From contig NZ_CP098400.1 of assembly GCF_023674465.1 (NCBI RefSeq), forward strand, positions 1,826,801-1,890,800: a DNA stretch of 64,000 nucleotides, read 5' to 3'. Positions 16,966-26,497 of the stretch are shown one piece after another (position 1 is the first letter of the stretch; every line of letters begins with the position of its first letter). This DNA is from Xiashengella succiniciproducens. GTDB taxonomy: Bacteria; Bacteroidota; Bacteroidia; Bacteroidales; Marinilabiliaceae. A model generated the notes under the pieces. The model saw nothing but the letters and a program-made list of their open reading frames with translations. It was not told the DNA's origin and searched no databases. The translations under genes were made by a program, and so were the position numbers.

Positions 16966-18678
16966 TTTCACCTGCCCCCGTCGTCTCACTTGATTTCAAA
17001 AAAACGGAAATTTTCTCAGAGGTAGGCTTCTTTCGTGTACTTTTTCAACGAAAATTCAGTTCTGTTTTTCACTCAAACCGAACTTTATCGCATTTTCTAT
17101 GGGTCTGGACATAAGTCTCCCATTACCACTACGGGTTTACAATCCTGAGGTATGTTGTTCTGCCTTATGCAAACTGAATTTTCGGCGGTGACTGACACCG
17201 TTCCCATAACTCTTCAATATTTATCGTTTCATAAATTACTCTGGTGACATTCAGGACAATACTCCTTGCCCTTGAGGTTATCTTGACAGCAAAATCAATA
17301 AGCTTTCTTCTGAATGTATTAGGATATACGGTTACCGGAATAACCTCTGCGGTAACATCTTGTTTGTATGCTTCGAAAATAAAGTGTGTAACTACCAGCA
17401 TAAAATAATAGGCTCTGTTCATTCCAAAGGATTTAAAAGGAAGTTGTTCTCTGGTAGCAAGCTCTTTAATGCTACGATGTATCAACTCGTCGGCTCCTCT
17501 TTGGTGTGATTTTCGTATGATGGTATCAGCTTTAAACCACTCATCTCCACCGGATGCCCGAAGCCTTTTGTCAGCGACAGGACAGTTCCCGATATTGGTA
17601 TAGATGACGCTGTCAGGCTTACCAAATTCCATTACGTACTGCCCGGTATCATCCCGGTGCAATCTGGTAAAAAAGCAACGACGAAACTTGGACCAGGATT
17701 TCAACTTGCTGGCAAATTCCGCAAATTGCCAGACTGCTTTATTTTTAGTGATTTTGCCCAAAGTGTCAATGGGTAAAGCCTTTACATATTCAGTAACATC
17801 ATTGTACAATTTTCCTGTTGTAATGTAATGTATATTAAGCTCTTGCTCGAATATCTCGTACGCTTTCTGATCCGCAAACCCACTATCGGCGCACACCACA
17901 ATAGGGACTTCTTTGGAGTATCTCTTGCGTATCAGATTTACTATAGAGCGTACCCTGTCGGTGTAATCTGATCCATGATTGGAATGAGCACTTCCTTTTC
18001 TAAAGGTCACGTCTATCAGAAACGAGCCCCAGCATATATGAAGTGGCTGAAACCCTTTCTTACGCTTGTAAGTGACCTCGCAACCTTCGCGTTTCGCAGC
18101 ATCGTCATTATCCAAAACCATGGTGTCAATGCCCAGTTCTATAACTTTGGGTTTGGATATGTGAAGCCTCCAGATAAACAGTTCATTAAGTATCTTATTG
18201 AATACCGAGTTTGAAATAACGGACAGCTTCCCAAAAAAACGTTTGACCTGGTGAGAAGAGGCCAATTGGTCGGTCTTGCATTCAAGCAAACATGCATATC
18301 CTTCATCCTTTTTACTTTGATCAAAACTGCTTATGGCCATATTTGTGCCATCTATAAAAAATGCAACAATCTGTTTTACAAACTGTTGAAGCTGCAAGCC
18401 TTTGCTGTTTCCAGTAAGCAGAGAAGAAACATTACGCGATATTAGCCCATATAAGCCAATTTGCTCAGTGTAGCGAAGAAATAAAGGGAGCCCTCCACGA
18501 CCAGAAATTTTATTGGTTGTAATGCCGATTTTTGTTATCTTCGTACTCATAAAAGATAGTCTTGTGCACCTAAATGGTGAAGTGTTGTTTTTTTATTTTA
18601 ATACCTCTAAAATACACATTATCAAGGTTATAAGCAAGCTATCTTTTATTTTTTTTTGTATAAATCGCTCAATATAGG
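16945..18678 (-). mobile_element. IS1380-type insertion sequence with 5-bp target duplication
   Basis: Terminal repeats CCTAAATTGAGCGATT (left) and CCTATATTGAGCGATT (right, inverse) differ at one base in 16. The element is flanked by a direct 5-bp duplication TAGAA (16940-16944 and 18679-18683). Its length of 1734 bp and the transposase type fit the IS1380 family. It was inserted into the last codons of the M56 peptidase gene. Confidence 0.9.
17165..18550 (-). CDS. Transposase, IS1380-type (DDE)
   Basis: A 461-residue transposase with the N-terminal GGLPLFLRYTEQIGL motif typical of this family. Candidate catalytic acidic residues sit in GIDTMVLDNDDA (about 145-155) and IVVCADSGFAD (about 225-235), with a later region containing KSHQRGADELIHRSIKE. 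No frame disruption was seen, so the element may still be active. Family assignment rests on remembered similarity and on element length and ends. Confidence 0.88.
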   Translation of the reverse strand: MSTKITKIGITTNKISGRGGLPLFLRYTEQIGLYGLISRNVSSLLTGNSKGLQLQQFVKQIVAFFIDGTNMAISSFDQSKKDEGYACLLECKTDQLASSHQVKRFFGKLSVISNSVFNKILNELFIWRLHISKPKVIELGIDTMVLDNDDAAKREGCEVTYKRKKGFQPLHICWGSFLIDVTFRKGSAHSNHGSDYTDRVRSIVNLIRKRYSKEVPIVVCADSGFADQKAYEIFEQELNIHYITTGKLYNDVTEYVKALPIDTLGKITKNKAVWQFAEFASKLKSWSKFRRCFFTRLHRDDTGQYVMEFGKPDSVIYTNIGNCPVADKRLRASGGDEWFKADTIIRKSHQRGADELIHRSIKELATREQLPFKSFGMNRAYYFMLVVTHFIFEAYKQDVTAEVIPVTVYPNTFRRKLIDFAVKITSRARSIVLNVTRVIYETINIEELWERCQSPPKIQFA

Positions 18679-18730
18679 TAGAAACTGCCACAGAAGAATA
18701 GGGGTACTAACTTGTCAACCCTGACTATGG

Positions 18731-18761
18731 TTTGTTATTGTCGATGATTCGTTTAATTTTG
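18731..18761 (+). promoter_or_regulatory. Promoter of the PAP2 phosphatase gene
   Basis: TTTG, exactly 19 bases, then TAATTTTG: a full match to the Bacteroidota primary promoter pattern. It ends 28 bases before the ATG at 18790. Confidence 0.8.
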
Positions 18762-18789
18762 AGACCAACAAACCAAAAAATTGTTTACC

Positions 18790-19455
18790 ATGCTGGAGAA
18801 ATTAATGCAACTGGACACAGAGTTACTGCTATACATTAACGGGATTAATTCTCCCTTTGGAGACAATTTCTTCAGCATGTACACAGATATATTGATCTGG
18901 GTACCCTTGTATGCACTGATCCTGTATACAATATTCAAAAAACATGGGATGAGGGGGTTCTGGATACTGTTGGCTCTGGTGTTGGTAGTAACCCTGTGCG
19001 ACCAGATATCCAGTTCCCTTATCAAACCCACTGTTGCCCGCCTGCGTCCGACACGTGAACCATCACTCGAAGGCTTAATTCACATAGTAAATGGATATCG
19101 TGGTGGCAGGTATGGTTTTATCTCTTCACACGCGGCCAATTCTTTCGGTTTAGCAGCATTTTCAGCCTTGCTTTTCAGAAGGCCCGCTTATACCATCTTC
19201 ATCTTCCTTTGGGCAATAATAAACTCCTATTCTCGCATGTATCTGGGCGTCCATTATCCGGGCGACATACTTGGAGGTACCATCCTTGGTCTTCTTGCCG
19301 GTTGGTCGGTTTACCTGCTATATGCAAAGGTCATCAGGACAAGACACAGAGATATGATAGAAGGTCCCCGCTCAGTTTATGACACCAGATTAATAATTTA
19401 TTCAGGAGTCCTCATGGTAATAACCATAGCACTGGCATCAAAGGCGCTTATTTAA
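18790..19455 (+). CDS. PAP2 superfamily membrane phosphatase
   Basis: About 221 residues with roughly five membrane helices. The three-part phosphatase signature is complete: KPTVARLRPTRE, SSHAANS (in place of PSGH, with Ser-Ser-His kept) and SRMYLGVHYPGDILGG with the catalytic His. Proteins of this kind dephosphorylate undecaprenyl diphosphate or lipid phosphates on the outer face of the inner membrane. Which substrate is used cannot be decided here. It has its own promoter and a likely terminator ~90 bases downstream. Confidence 0.92.
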   Translation: MLEKLMQLDTELLLYINGINSPFGDNFFSMYTDILIWVPLYALILYTIFKKHGMRGFWILLALVLVVTLCDQISSSLIKPTVARLRPTREPSLEGLIHIVNGYRGGRYGFISSHAANSFGLAAFSALLFRRPAYTIFIFLWAIINSYSRMYLGVHYPGDILGGTILGLLAGWSVYLLYAKVIRTRHRDMIEGPRSVYDTRLIIYSGVLMVITIALASKALI

Positions 19456-19543
19456 AAGGCTCTACGGATATCCTATAGTACTTCCCGGTCTGCCAGCCAG
19501 GTCATCAACTTGTCATTCAGTGTATTACGCTATTACCTGCGTC

Positions 19544-19575
19544 AATACTGGAAAACGGCAGTATTGCTTTTTTTA
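19544..19575 (+). terminator. Likely terminator after the PAP2 gene
   Basis: AATACTG and CAGTATT arms with an eight-base loop, followed by GCTTTTTTTAAA. Confidence 0.7.
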
Positions 19576-19682
19576 AATTTATTAATATTTGTTAATACTG
19601 GGAATTATCCTGTTATTTTCTATTAATCCTCCTCTTTATTTATTATCTTTAAGACAATCGTGTAATCCAAAACATTATCATC

Positions 19683-19952
19683 ATGGGTACTAAAATCACA
19701 TTTAATCAGCTCAGGAGGATTAAAGACAGTCTTCCTGAAGGCGCGACGCGTACTATCGCTGAACACCTAAACCTCGACGTAGAGACAGTTAGAAATTATT
19801 TCGGCGGGGCCCACTACGATCGGGGGGAATGTATTGGAATTCATATTGAACAAGGCCCTGACGGAGGAATTGTAGAGTTGGATGACACCACCATCCTTGA
19901 AATGGCAGAAGATATTCTGGCCGGCAAGATTAAAGTACCAGCTGATTTATAA
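19683..19952 (+). CDS. Small conserved protein, possible DNA-binding
   Basis: An 89-residue protein. The first half (residues ~6-40: FNQLRRIKDSLPEG, RTIAEHLNLDVETVRNYFGG) has the length and pattern of a helix-turn-helix, with AEHLNLDVETVRNYF as the candidate recognition unit. The second half is acidic (IVELDDTTILEMAEDILAG). Similar small proteins are common and unnamed in Bacteroidota. It stands alone with a strong terminator behind it. DNA binding is inferred from the pattern only. Confidence 0.75.
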   Translation: MGTKITFNQLRRIKDSLPEGATRTIAEHLNLDVETVRNYFGGAHYDRGECIGIHIEQGPDGGIVELDDTTILEMAEDILAGKIKVPADL

Positions 19953-19990
19953 ACTTAAATTACCCCAAATTAATTGTAACTAATAACTAA

Positions 19991-20025
19991 AAAGAGGTTG
20001 TCCAATTAAGGGCAACCTCTTTTTC
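19991..20025. terminator. Two-way terminator hairpin next to the IS1182-type transposase
   Basis: AAAGAGGTTG pairs with CAACCTCTTT around a 12-base loop, with A and T runs on both sides, so it can stop transcription from both directions. It lies 35 bases after the small conserved gene and directly at the transposase stop codon. It may be either a host terminator or part of the IS end. Confidence 0.75.
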
Positions 20026-21770
20026 AATTTAAGCAAGTTGATAAGAATAGATTTCGATTTTTAGATGAACATGTTTACGAAAATTCCATATTCCTTTTTG
20101 GATTTTTGCATATAGGGGTTCAAACAAGAAGAAAATTGCATTTTGGAGTACTGTTTTTGAAACACACGCACCTTTGCCTATGATTTTTCTTAAGTTATGA
20201 GCAATAGCTATCAGGCCAAACTCGATTTCAACTTTCTTAAGGCCTTTCAGTGTAAATCTGGTGAACTTGTTGTTGTGTTTTATTTGTCCAAACACTGCTT
20301 CCGGTTCTATTGGGCGTCTACTTCTGTGATATAGGCCCTGTTCACTTAATAGCTGTTCCCTGGCCTTCTTTTTTAGGATCCTTAACCTGTGATTGATCTC
20401 TATTATTCGATTACCGGTAGCTTGAAAACAAAGTCCGCGCAACGGGCATCCAGTACAGTTTTGCGCTTGATAACGTGTCACCTTTGATACATACCCATTC
20501 TCAGAAGTCACTTTTCTTTCACCTTTATTGGTCATATGCTGTCCCATCGGGCATACATAATAATCTTCATGTTCGTTGTAATATAGGTTTTGGCTTAGAA
20601 ATGCATTCTTTTTAAATGCTCTTTTCTGTTCTTTGTGGAAGTAGTTGTACTTGACAAAGTACTCTATATTATTTGCTTCCAGGTATTCATAATTCTCCTC
20701 GCTTCCGTAGCCGGCGTCTGCAACGACCGTAGAGCTATGACTTCCATATTGGTTTTTAAATCCCTCCAGATGACACTTTAATGTTCTTGTATCACCTGGG
20801 GTTTGATGGATACTGTAATGGGTAATAATCTGGTTCTCTGTACTAATCTGAGGATTATAAGCTGGTTTCAGCTGCCCATTCTTCATATGATCTTCTTTCA
20901 TTCGCATGAAAGTAGCATCCTCGTCAGTCTTGCTAAAACTGTTGCGATCCCCCAGAGTGTCAAGTTGCTTCTCGTATTTCTCCAACCGTGGCAGATGTTC
21001 CTCCTGTAATTGCTTTAGTTGCTTAGATGTGGACTTATTTGTATCCTTAAGCCTGGTGTTAAGCTCAGCTATTTTGCTTTTTAATAAATCTGAGTCTATT
21101 GATTGGGGCAAATCTTCTTTGTTGAGAGTTTTTGAGTCCTCTTTAATTTGACTATCAATATCTTTAAGAATACTCCTTATCCTTTCTTCCAGTTTTGCTT
21201 TGTTTTTCTCAACTGTGCCTCGCCATACAAAGGTGTACCTGTTTGAGGTAGCTTCTATTTTTGTTCCATCAACATACTGTACCTGAAGACTCACAAACCC
21301 CATACCATGCAGTAATCTAACTACTTCTGCAAAGATGGTCTTAATTTCTCCCTGCAAACGGGTACTCCTAAAATAATTGATTGTTCTAAAGTCTGGAACA
21401 CAGCCCTTTGATAACCAGATAAAATGAATATTCTCTTGTAAAGCCTTTTCAATCTTTCTGCACGAAAATATGTTGTTTAAATAACTGTAGAACAGTATTT
21501 TAACCATCATTCTTGGATGAAAACTGCTAGCACCACCACCTTTGTATTTATTTAGTATAGATGTGATATCCAGTTGATCTACAACCTTATCAACCAGACG
21601 AACTGGATGGTCTGCTGGTATGCGATCCAAGAGGTTTTCAGGGAATAACTGAGCTTGATTGTTTGGAAGCTCTTTGAAAACAACTTTTTTCATTATGGAT
21701 TGATTTATAGTATTAATATACTATATATCAATTATATAACCAACTTTTTCGAGAAAAAAATCAAACAAAA
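20025..21770 (-). mobile_element. IS1182-type insertion sequence, ends not resolved
   Basis: A transposase gene with ~75 bases of AT-rich flank on its 5' side, enclosed by two hairpins with related sequences (GAGGTTGTCC and GGGGCTGTCT arms). No clean terminal repeat or target duplication could be fixed by eye, so the limits given are approximate and the hairpins could be either the IS ends or host terminators. Confidence 0.6.
20029..21693 (-). CDS. Transposase, IS1182-type
   Basis: A 554-residue transposase: an N-terminal domain ([20 protein letters not shown], then [16 protein letters not shown]), a catalytic region beginning [18 protein letters not shown], a central Lys/Glu-rich coiled region (about 165-245), [17 protein letters not shown], and a Cys cluster ([10 protein letters not shown]) before the last acidic part ([16 protein letters not shown]). 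These features are typical of the IS1182 family. The frame is intact. Confidence 0.9.
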   Translation of the reverse strand: MKKVVFKELPNNQAQLFPENLLDRIPADHPVRLVDKVVDQLDITSILNKYKGGGASSFHPRMMVKILFYSYLNNIFSCRKIEKALQENIHFIWLSKGCVPDFRTINYFRSTRLQGEIKTIFAEVVRLLHGMGFVSLQVQYVDGTKIEATSNRYTFVWRGTVEKNKAKLEERIRSILKDIDSQIKEDSKTLNKEDLPQSIDSDLLKSKIAELNTRLKDTNKSTSKQLKQLQEEHLPRLEKYEKQLDTLGDRNSFSKTDEDATFMRMKEDHMKNGQLKPAYNPQISTENQIITHYSIHQTPGDTRTLKCHLEGFKNQYGSHSSTVVADAGYGSEENYEYLEANNIEYFVKYNYFHKEQKRAFKKNAFLSQNLYYNEHEDYYVCPMGQHMTNKGERKVTSENGYVSKVTRYQAQNCTGCPLRGLCFQATGNRIIEINHRLRILKKKAREQLLSEQGLYHRSRRPIEPEAVFGQIKHNNKFTRFTLKGLKKVEIEFGLIAIAHNLRKIIGKGACVSKTVLQNAIFFLFEPLYAKIQKGIWNFRKHVHLKIEIYSYQLA

Positions 21771-21802
21771 AAAGAGACTGCCTAATCTTTTTAGACAGCC
21801 CC
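21764..21802 (-). terminator. Terminator after the head-GIN gene
   Basis: On the minus strand GGGGCTGTCT pairs (with G-T wobbles) with AGGCAGTCTC and is followed by seven T. It lies 15 bases past the stop codon of the head-GIN protein gene. Confidence 0.75.
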
Positions 21803-21816
21803 TTTTTTAGTAGTAT

Positions 21817-22539
21817 TTACTTATCCAGTTTTACAGAACCACCGCTACTCGCTTCAACACGTCTCAACTGGGCATCACCGTAAATTCTGATATTTCCGGC
21901 TGAAGAAGCTTCTGCTTCAGCAACTCCATTAACACGAACCTTTATATTACCTGCACTGCTGGCCTCAAGCTCTGCCCTGCTCACTATAAAATCAGAGGCC
22001 TTTATCTCAGCTGCGCTTGATGCCTCAGCGTCAAAAGAGTCAGCCTTGCCCTTAAGGATTATAGTAGCGGCTGAAGTTGCTTCAGCATCGACCTCACCAG
22101 CGTTAAGGTCAAGAACGACCTTAGATGCTGAAGTAGCCTCAATGCTAAGCCTATTCAGCTGAAGAGTTTCGGTTGATTCAACATAAGATGCCGCAGAGGC
22201 ATTAATCTCTTTAAGAGTAGTGAAGGTAAGGTTAACTTCAACTTCACCGACACCCTTGAAACCTCTCCTTACCTTGTCAAAGAAAGTCTGATCGATAAAG
22301 ATTTCAAGTTCGTTATCCCTGTTAATCCTGAATGTAACATAATCGATAACATCTTCCTCGGCTCTGATAACGATACTATTTTCCTTCCCCTGGGTCAGGG
22401 AAACCTTTATAGCTGAAGTTACATCCAGTTCATCAAAGTATTCAAGTTTAAAAGAACGTTCTACCTTGTCTTTTGCGGCATAAGCGCAGGCAGTATTAAC
22501 AAGTGCTGCCACCAATACAAATACAATAACTCTTTTCAT
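21817..22539 (-). CDS. Head-GIN domain (DUF2807) exported beta-helix-like protein
   Basis: A 240-residue protein with a signal peptide (to about residue 22). After KLEYFDELDVTSAIKVSLTQG, the usual start of DUF2807, the C-terminal part repeats a short unit built around EA-T/S-SA (EATSASKVV, EATSAATII, EASSAAEIK, EASSAGNIK, EASSAGNIR, EASSGGSVK). This spacing fits a right-handed beta-helix with one unit per coil. The function is unknown; the family has been described as putative adhesin-like. The ATG at 22539 is preferred to the GTG two codons upstream. Confidence 0.9.
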   Translation of the reverse strand: MKRVIVFVLVAALVNTACAYAAKDKVERSFKLEYFDELDVTSAIKVSLTQGKENSIVIRAEEDVIDYVTFRINRDNELEIFIDQTFFDKVRRGFKGVGEVEVNLTFTTLKEINASAASYVESTETLQLNRLSIEATSASKVVLDLNAGEVDAEATSAATIILKGKADSFDAEASSAAEIKASDFIVSRAELEASSAGNIKVRVNGVAEAEASSAGNIRIYGDAQLRRVEASSGGSVKLDK

Positions 22540-22658
22540 AGTCACATATTTAACTTATGTTTTACATACGACAAACTAAGACTATCAAAAGTTACACCAT
22601 TATAGCATAAAAGGCTACAATTTTAGCATTATTCGTTTTTGTTGGCACATTCCGGGCA

Positions 22659-24824
22659 TTATCTGCCCGGAAATATCTCGTCTATCAGATTAGTAGCACC
22701 GGCCCATTTGTCAATAACAAACAGCACGTAGCGTATATCTACAGATATATTTCGACTCAATTCGGTATTAAACACAAGGTCGCTAGTGATACCATCCCAT
22801 GCACGGTCGAAGTTAACTCCTATCAGCTCTCCCCTGCGGTTGAGAACCGGACTACCTGAGTTACCCCCAGTGGTATGGTTGTCTGCAACAAAGCAGACTG
22901 TCAGCACACCATCTTCAGCATAGGGACCGAAATCCTTGCTGTTATACAGTTCGATAACCTTTTCAGGCACATTAAACTCATACACAGCCGGGTTATGCTT
23001 TTCCATTACACCATCCAGGGTGGTACGGTATTTATATATTACACCATCCCTTGGCTCATAGCCTTTAACATTTCCATAGGCCAGACGCATTGTGCGGTTG
23101 GCATCCGGGTAGAATACTCTGGTAGAATCAAACTCTATCTGAGCCTTCATCCAAACTCTGTTAAGGCTATCCAGTTTGCTGTTTAACACCTTGAATCTTC
23201 CATCCACGCTATTATAGAATACCCCTCTCAAATCGCTGAAATACCTGTAAGCAGGATCCTTCTTTACAGTCTTGACCTTCTTCTTGTCGATCTTTGCCAC
23301 AAGCTCGTTTAGCTTATCCTGGTCATCAAAGATTGACCTGGCAAACAGTTCATCAACAAAGGTCTTGTGGTTACCCTTGAATTTTGAGCCGATAAGGTCA
23401 AGGAAGGCAGGACGAAACTCTCCCTTGAGGTCATTGTCCATCATCTCAACCAGCTTCACAGCAATATCCCTGTCCACATCCTTAGAATAGTCTTTATAGT
23501 GTTTATCCAGGAGATCCTTCAGAAAGTCCTTCTCTTCATTGATCTGATCTGCATCCTTACCCTGTTCGATCAATTGAAGCAGCCTTTCAAACTGACCCGC
23601 TAGCCAGATGGCCTCAATGCCTCTGGCTCCCATCACTTCAAGCAGGTATTCCCTGGCCATACGGTACTTACCAAACTCACCATAGATAGCTTCATATTCC
23701 GACACTACATTGCCGTACTTATCCTTACGGGCTGGATCCTGAGCAACCCATTCATTGAAACGAGTTTCATAGTCCCTTTTCCTGTCCACCGCACGAAGGG
23801 ACTCAAAGCCCTTGAGCTCACCCTTCCAGCGCTTCCATGAGTTGGCTATTGCAGAATGTTTGGCAGCGTATTGAATTCTTATCTTGATATCATCTTCAAC
23901 ATACCTGTTAATTACATCCAGTTTGGCATCCCTGATCTCAACCACTTTGGGGTAGATCAGATCCCTCAGCATCTCGATATGGTAGGAAGGCACATATTGG
24001 GTGGTAACAGCCGGATAACCCAAAACCATTGTTGGATCACCCTCTTTCACACCTTCAGTAGAAACCCTGAAGTGATATTCGGGTTTGTAAGGCACATTCC
24101 CGGTAGAATATTCAGATGGCTTATTTTCACTGTTTGCATAGACACGAAACAGAGAGAAGTCACCTGTATGTCTTGGCCATGTCCAGTTATCCTCTTCAGC
24201 GCCAAAATCACCAATACCTGCTGGAGGAGCAAATACCAGACGTACATCATTAAATATCTCATAGACAAACAGAAAATACTGATTACCATAATAGAAAGAC
24301 TCTACAGCAGCTTCATAATGAGTATCCTTCTTTGCCTCAGCAACAATAGTATTGATATTAGCCCTGACCTGCTTTGCACGTTCTGCCTCATTGCAGTCGT
24401 CATTCACACCTGCAAGAACACGTTCAGTCACATCTTCCATGCGTCGCAGGAAAGTAACAGTCAGTTCCTCGTTAGGCAGCTCCTCATCCAAAGAGCGAGC
24501 CACAAAGCCGTTAGTCAGATAGTCATGTTCAACACTGCTATGCTGCTGAATGTAAGAGTTACCGCAATGGTGGTTTGTAATAATCAGTCCCTTATCGGAA
24601 ATAAGACCACCAGTACAACCGTTTCCGAAGCGAACTATAGCATCGGTAAGGCTGGCCTGGTTGACTGCATAAATATCCTCAGCAGTCACTTCAAATCCCC
24701 TTTCACGCATCTCGCCGATATTCATTTCACCAACGAGCACAGGTATCCACATACCCTCTCCTGCCCTGGCCTGTATGCCAAGGCAAAGCAGCAGCACAAG
24801 GCTAATAGCTTTCAGTTTTCTCAT
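22659..24824 (-). CDS. S46 family dipeptidyl-peptidase, DPP11-like
   Basis: Periplasmic serine exopeptidase removing dipeptides, used by asaccharolytic Bacteroidota to feed on peptides. It has ~721 residues with a signal peptide. The chymotrypsin-like triad is visible: His in ITNHHCG and Ser in GGNSGSP (about residue 656). The residue 18 positions after this serine is arginine (NFDR). In the family that position is Arg in DPP11 (Asp/Glu specific) and Gly in DPP7 (hydrophobic), so acidic P1 specificity is predicted. The ATG at 24824 (MRKLKAISL) gives the better signal peptide. Confidence 0.92.
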   Translation of the reverse strand: MRKLKAISLVLLLCLGIQARAGEGMWIPVLVGEMNIGEMRERGFEVTAEDIYAVNQASLTDAIVRFGNGCTGGLISDKGLIITNHHCGNSYIQQHSSVEHDYLTNGFVARSLDEELPNEELTVTFLRRMEDVTERVLAGVNDDCNEAERAKQVRANINTIVAEAKKDTHYEAAVESFYYGNQYFLFVYEIFNDVRLVFAPPAGIGDFGAEEDNWTWPRHTGDFSLFRVYANSENKPSEYSTGNVPYKPEYHFRVSTEGVKEGDPTMVLGYPAVTTQYVPSYHIEMLRDLIYPKVVEIRDAKLDVINRYVEDDIKIRIQYAAKHSAIANSWKRWKGELKGFESLRAVDRKRDYETRFNEWVAQDPARKDKYGNVVSEYEAIYGEFGKYRMAREYLLEVMGARGIEAIWLAGQFERLLQLIEQGKDADQINEEKDFLKDLLDKHYKDYSKDVDRDIAVKLVEMMDNDLKGEFRPAFLDLIGSKFKGNHKTFVDELFARSIFDDQDKLNELVAKIDKKKVKTVKKDPAYRYFSDLRGVFYNSVDGRFKVLNSKLDSLNRVWMKAQIEFDSTRVFYPDANRTMRLAYGNVKGYEPRDGVIYKYRTTLDGVMEKHNPAVYEFNVPEKVIELYNSKDFGPYAEDGVLTVCFVADNHTTGGNSGSPVLNRRGELIGVNFDRAWDGITSDLVFNTELSRNISVDIRYVLFVIDKWAGATNLIDEIFPGR

Positions 24825-24955
24825 TATATGGTCATTTATCAATAAAACATACTACTTCGCAGTTCCGGTCAGGTTACAGTAATTCTCTGGAATAGCTTAA
24901 AGAAATACCTTCCCTACTTCCACTTAACCTCTGACAGACTGAGGAGAATCAGGCA

Positions 24956-25540
24956 TTAGAACTTTCTCAGCTCCTCATAGAGGGTAGCCACCGGAAGACC
25001 CATCACGTTGTAAAATGAGCCCTCAATGCGGCCAACACCGATTAGTCCGATCCATTCCTGTACACCGTAACTTCCCGCTTTGTCAAAAGGCCTGTATCTG
25101 TCAACGTAGTCGATGATATCCCTTTCCTGCAATTCTTTAAAGAACACCTGTGTAGAAGCAGTAAAGGAGCTCTGGCGCTCAGCAGTCCGGATGGCAACCC
25201 CGGTAAATACAGTATGCACAGCACCCGACAGCCTGCTAAGCATAGCGATCGCATCCTCGCGATCGCGGGGTTTACCAAGGACCTCATCACCAAGTACAAC
25301 TACAGTATCGGCAGTAATCACAAGAGTTTTGGGTTGGGACCAGTATTCTTCATAGCCCTCCATTTTCATACGTGCAAGGTATTGGGCGGTCTGTTCAGCA
25401 GGCAGAGAGTCCGGAAAACTCTCCTCCAAACCGGGAATTGCAGCTACCTCAAAATCCACCTCTGCCATCCTCAACAGTTCCTGTCTGCGGGGTGACTGAG
25501 AGGCAAGAATTATTCTGTGATCCTTAAGATTCGCAAGCAT
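24956..25540 (-). CDS. maf: Maf-like nucleoside triphosphate pyrophosphatase
   Basis: Hydrolyses non-canonical or modified nucleoside triphosphates to monophosphates. The 194 residues show the start signature ILASQSPRRQELL, the central VITADTVVVLGDEVLGKP, and YDVDRYRP-like FDKAGSYGVQEW, all with expected spacing. Its ATG overlaps the stop codon of the prenyltransferase gene by one base (TAATG), so translation is coupled. Last gene of the DUF2520-KdsC-UbiA-Maf operon. Confidence 0.94.
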   Translation of the reverse strand: MLANLKDHRIILASQSPRRQELLRMAEVDFEVAAIPGLEESFPDSLPAEQTAQYLARMKMEGYEEYWSQPKTLVITADTVVVLGDEVLGKPRDREDAIAMLSRLSGAVHTVFTGVAIRTAERQSSFTASTQVFFKELQERDIIDYVDRYRPFDKAGSYGVQEWIGLIGVGRIEGSFYNVMGLPVATLYEELRKF

Positions 25541-26481
25541 TAAAAGAAGGTTTGAGCAACAAATACATAGAGTATGCCTGCCAACATAATCAGTTTACTG
25601 ATCTGGGAGGCACGGTGGTAATCTTTGGGTTTGGAGGCTTTTAACAGAGTATATGACAGGATAGCATAAGGTATTGCAAGCAAAACAACAAAATAACCAA
25701 GGGTCAGGGTACTGTTGCGCAACTCAGGCACAACAAACCAGACGACCCCAAGAGCTACAACCGTGGTAATATTAATTGCCAGAACAACAGTCTTTGTGTA
25801 CGACTCGCCCATTTCAATGGGCAGAGTCTTGCAACCAGCTTCACGATCGCCCTTAACATCTTCAATATCCTTAATAATTTCACGTCCCAGAGTAGTCACA
25901 AAGGCAAAGAAAGCAAAGCCGCTAACCCATGACCAGGCAGCAGAGCAAGCCTCAGAAGAAAGCACCTCAGCACCATAGACCCTGGCCATTGAAGCAAATT
26001 CAAGTGATACGACAAAATAAGGGACGAGGGCAGTAAGGAAGGCAATCACAAGATTGCCGATAAGGATTTGTTTCTTGAACGTAGTGGAGTAATACCATAG
26101 CAGTCCCGGGATAAGAATAAACATCAGTGCGTAGTTTTCTTTGCGTGTGAAATACGCCAGCAGAAGACCGGAGAACATACCAAGGATAGTAAACACCACA
26201 TGCCATAACAGAACCACCCGTCTGGAGAACACCTTTCCGACCACAACTTTCCCGGGTCGGTTGATTATATCAGTCTTAACATCAAAGTAATTGTTGATCA
26301 CATAACCCGATGCAGCAAGAGACAGAGTAGCAACCAACAGCAGGATGAAGCGGGCATTACTCATTACCGGTTCCAGACCATAGAAGTCCAGAATTGGTAA
26401 AACAAGCAGATATCGCAGCAGACACTGAAGTAGTGCGATAATCAGCAGATTTTTGGCTCGTATCAGTCGCAGAAAGGCCAT
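25540..26481 (-). CDS. UbiA family prenyltransferase (geranylgeranylglycerol-phosphate type)
   Basis: Integral membrane prenyltransferase of 313 residues with about eight or nine helices. Two Asp-rich motifs bind the prenyl diphosphate through magnesium: NNYFDVKTDIINRP (about 65-78) and KDIEDVKGDREAG (about 205-217). In Bacteroidota the gene in this position, next to Maf and KdsC-like genes, is usually annotated as a geranylgeranylglycerol-phosphate transferase homologue, but the real acceptor has not been read from sequence. It starts 16 bases after the KdsC-like gene. Confidence 0.88.
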   Translation of the reverse strand: MAFLRLIRAKNLLIIALLQCLLRYLLVLPILDFYGLEPVMSNARFILLLVATLSLAASGYVINNYFDVKTDIINRPGKVVVGKVFSRRVVLLWHVVFTILGMFSGLLLAYFTRKENYALMFILIPGLLWYYSTTFKKQILIGNLVIAFLTALVPYFVVSLEFASMARVYGAEVLSSEACSAAWSWVSGFAFFAFVTTLGREIIKDIEDVKGDREAGCKTLPIEMGESYTKTVVLAINITTVVALGVVWFVVPELRNSTLTLGYFVVLLAIPYAILSYTLLKASKPKDYHRASQISKLIMLAGILYVFVAQTFF

Positions 26482-26497
26482 ATAGTGTTTGTATGGA

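Noticed and set aside
23856-24845. Plus-strand frame of 329 codons opposite the S46 peptidase
   Set aside because: Unusual length for a shadow, but its composition (many Cys, His and Ile) reflects reverse-complement coding of the peptidase, whose motifs are clear.
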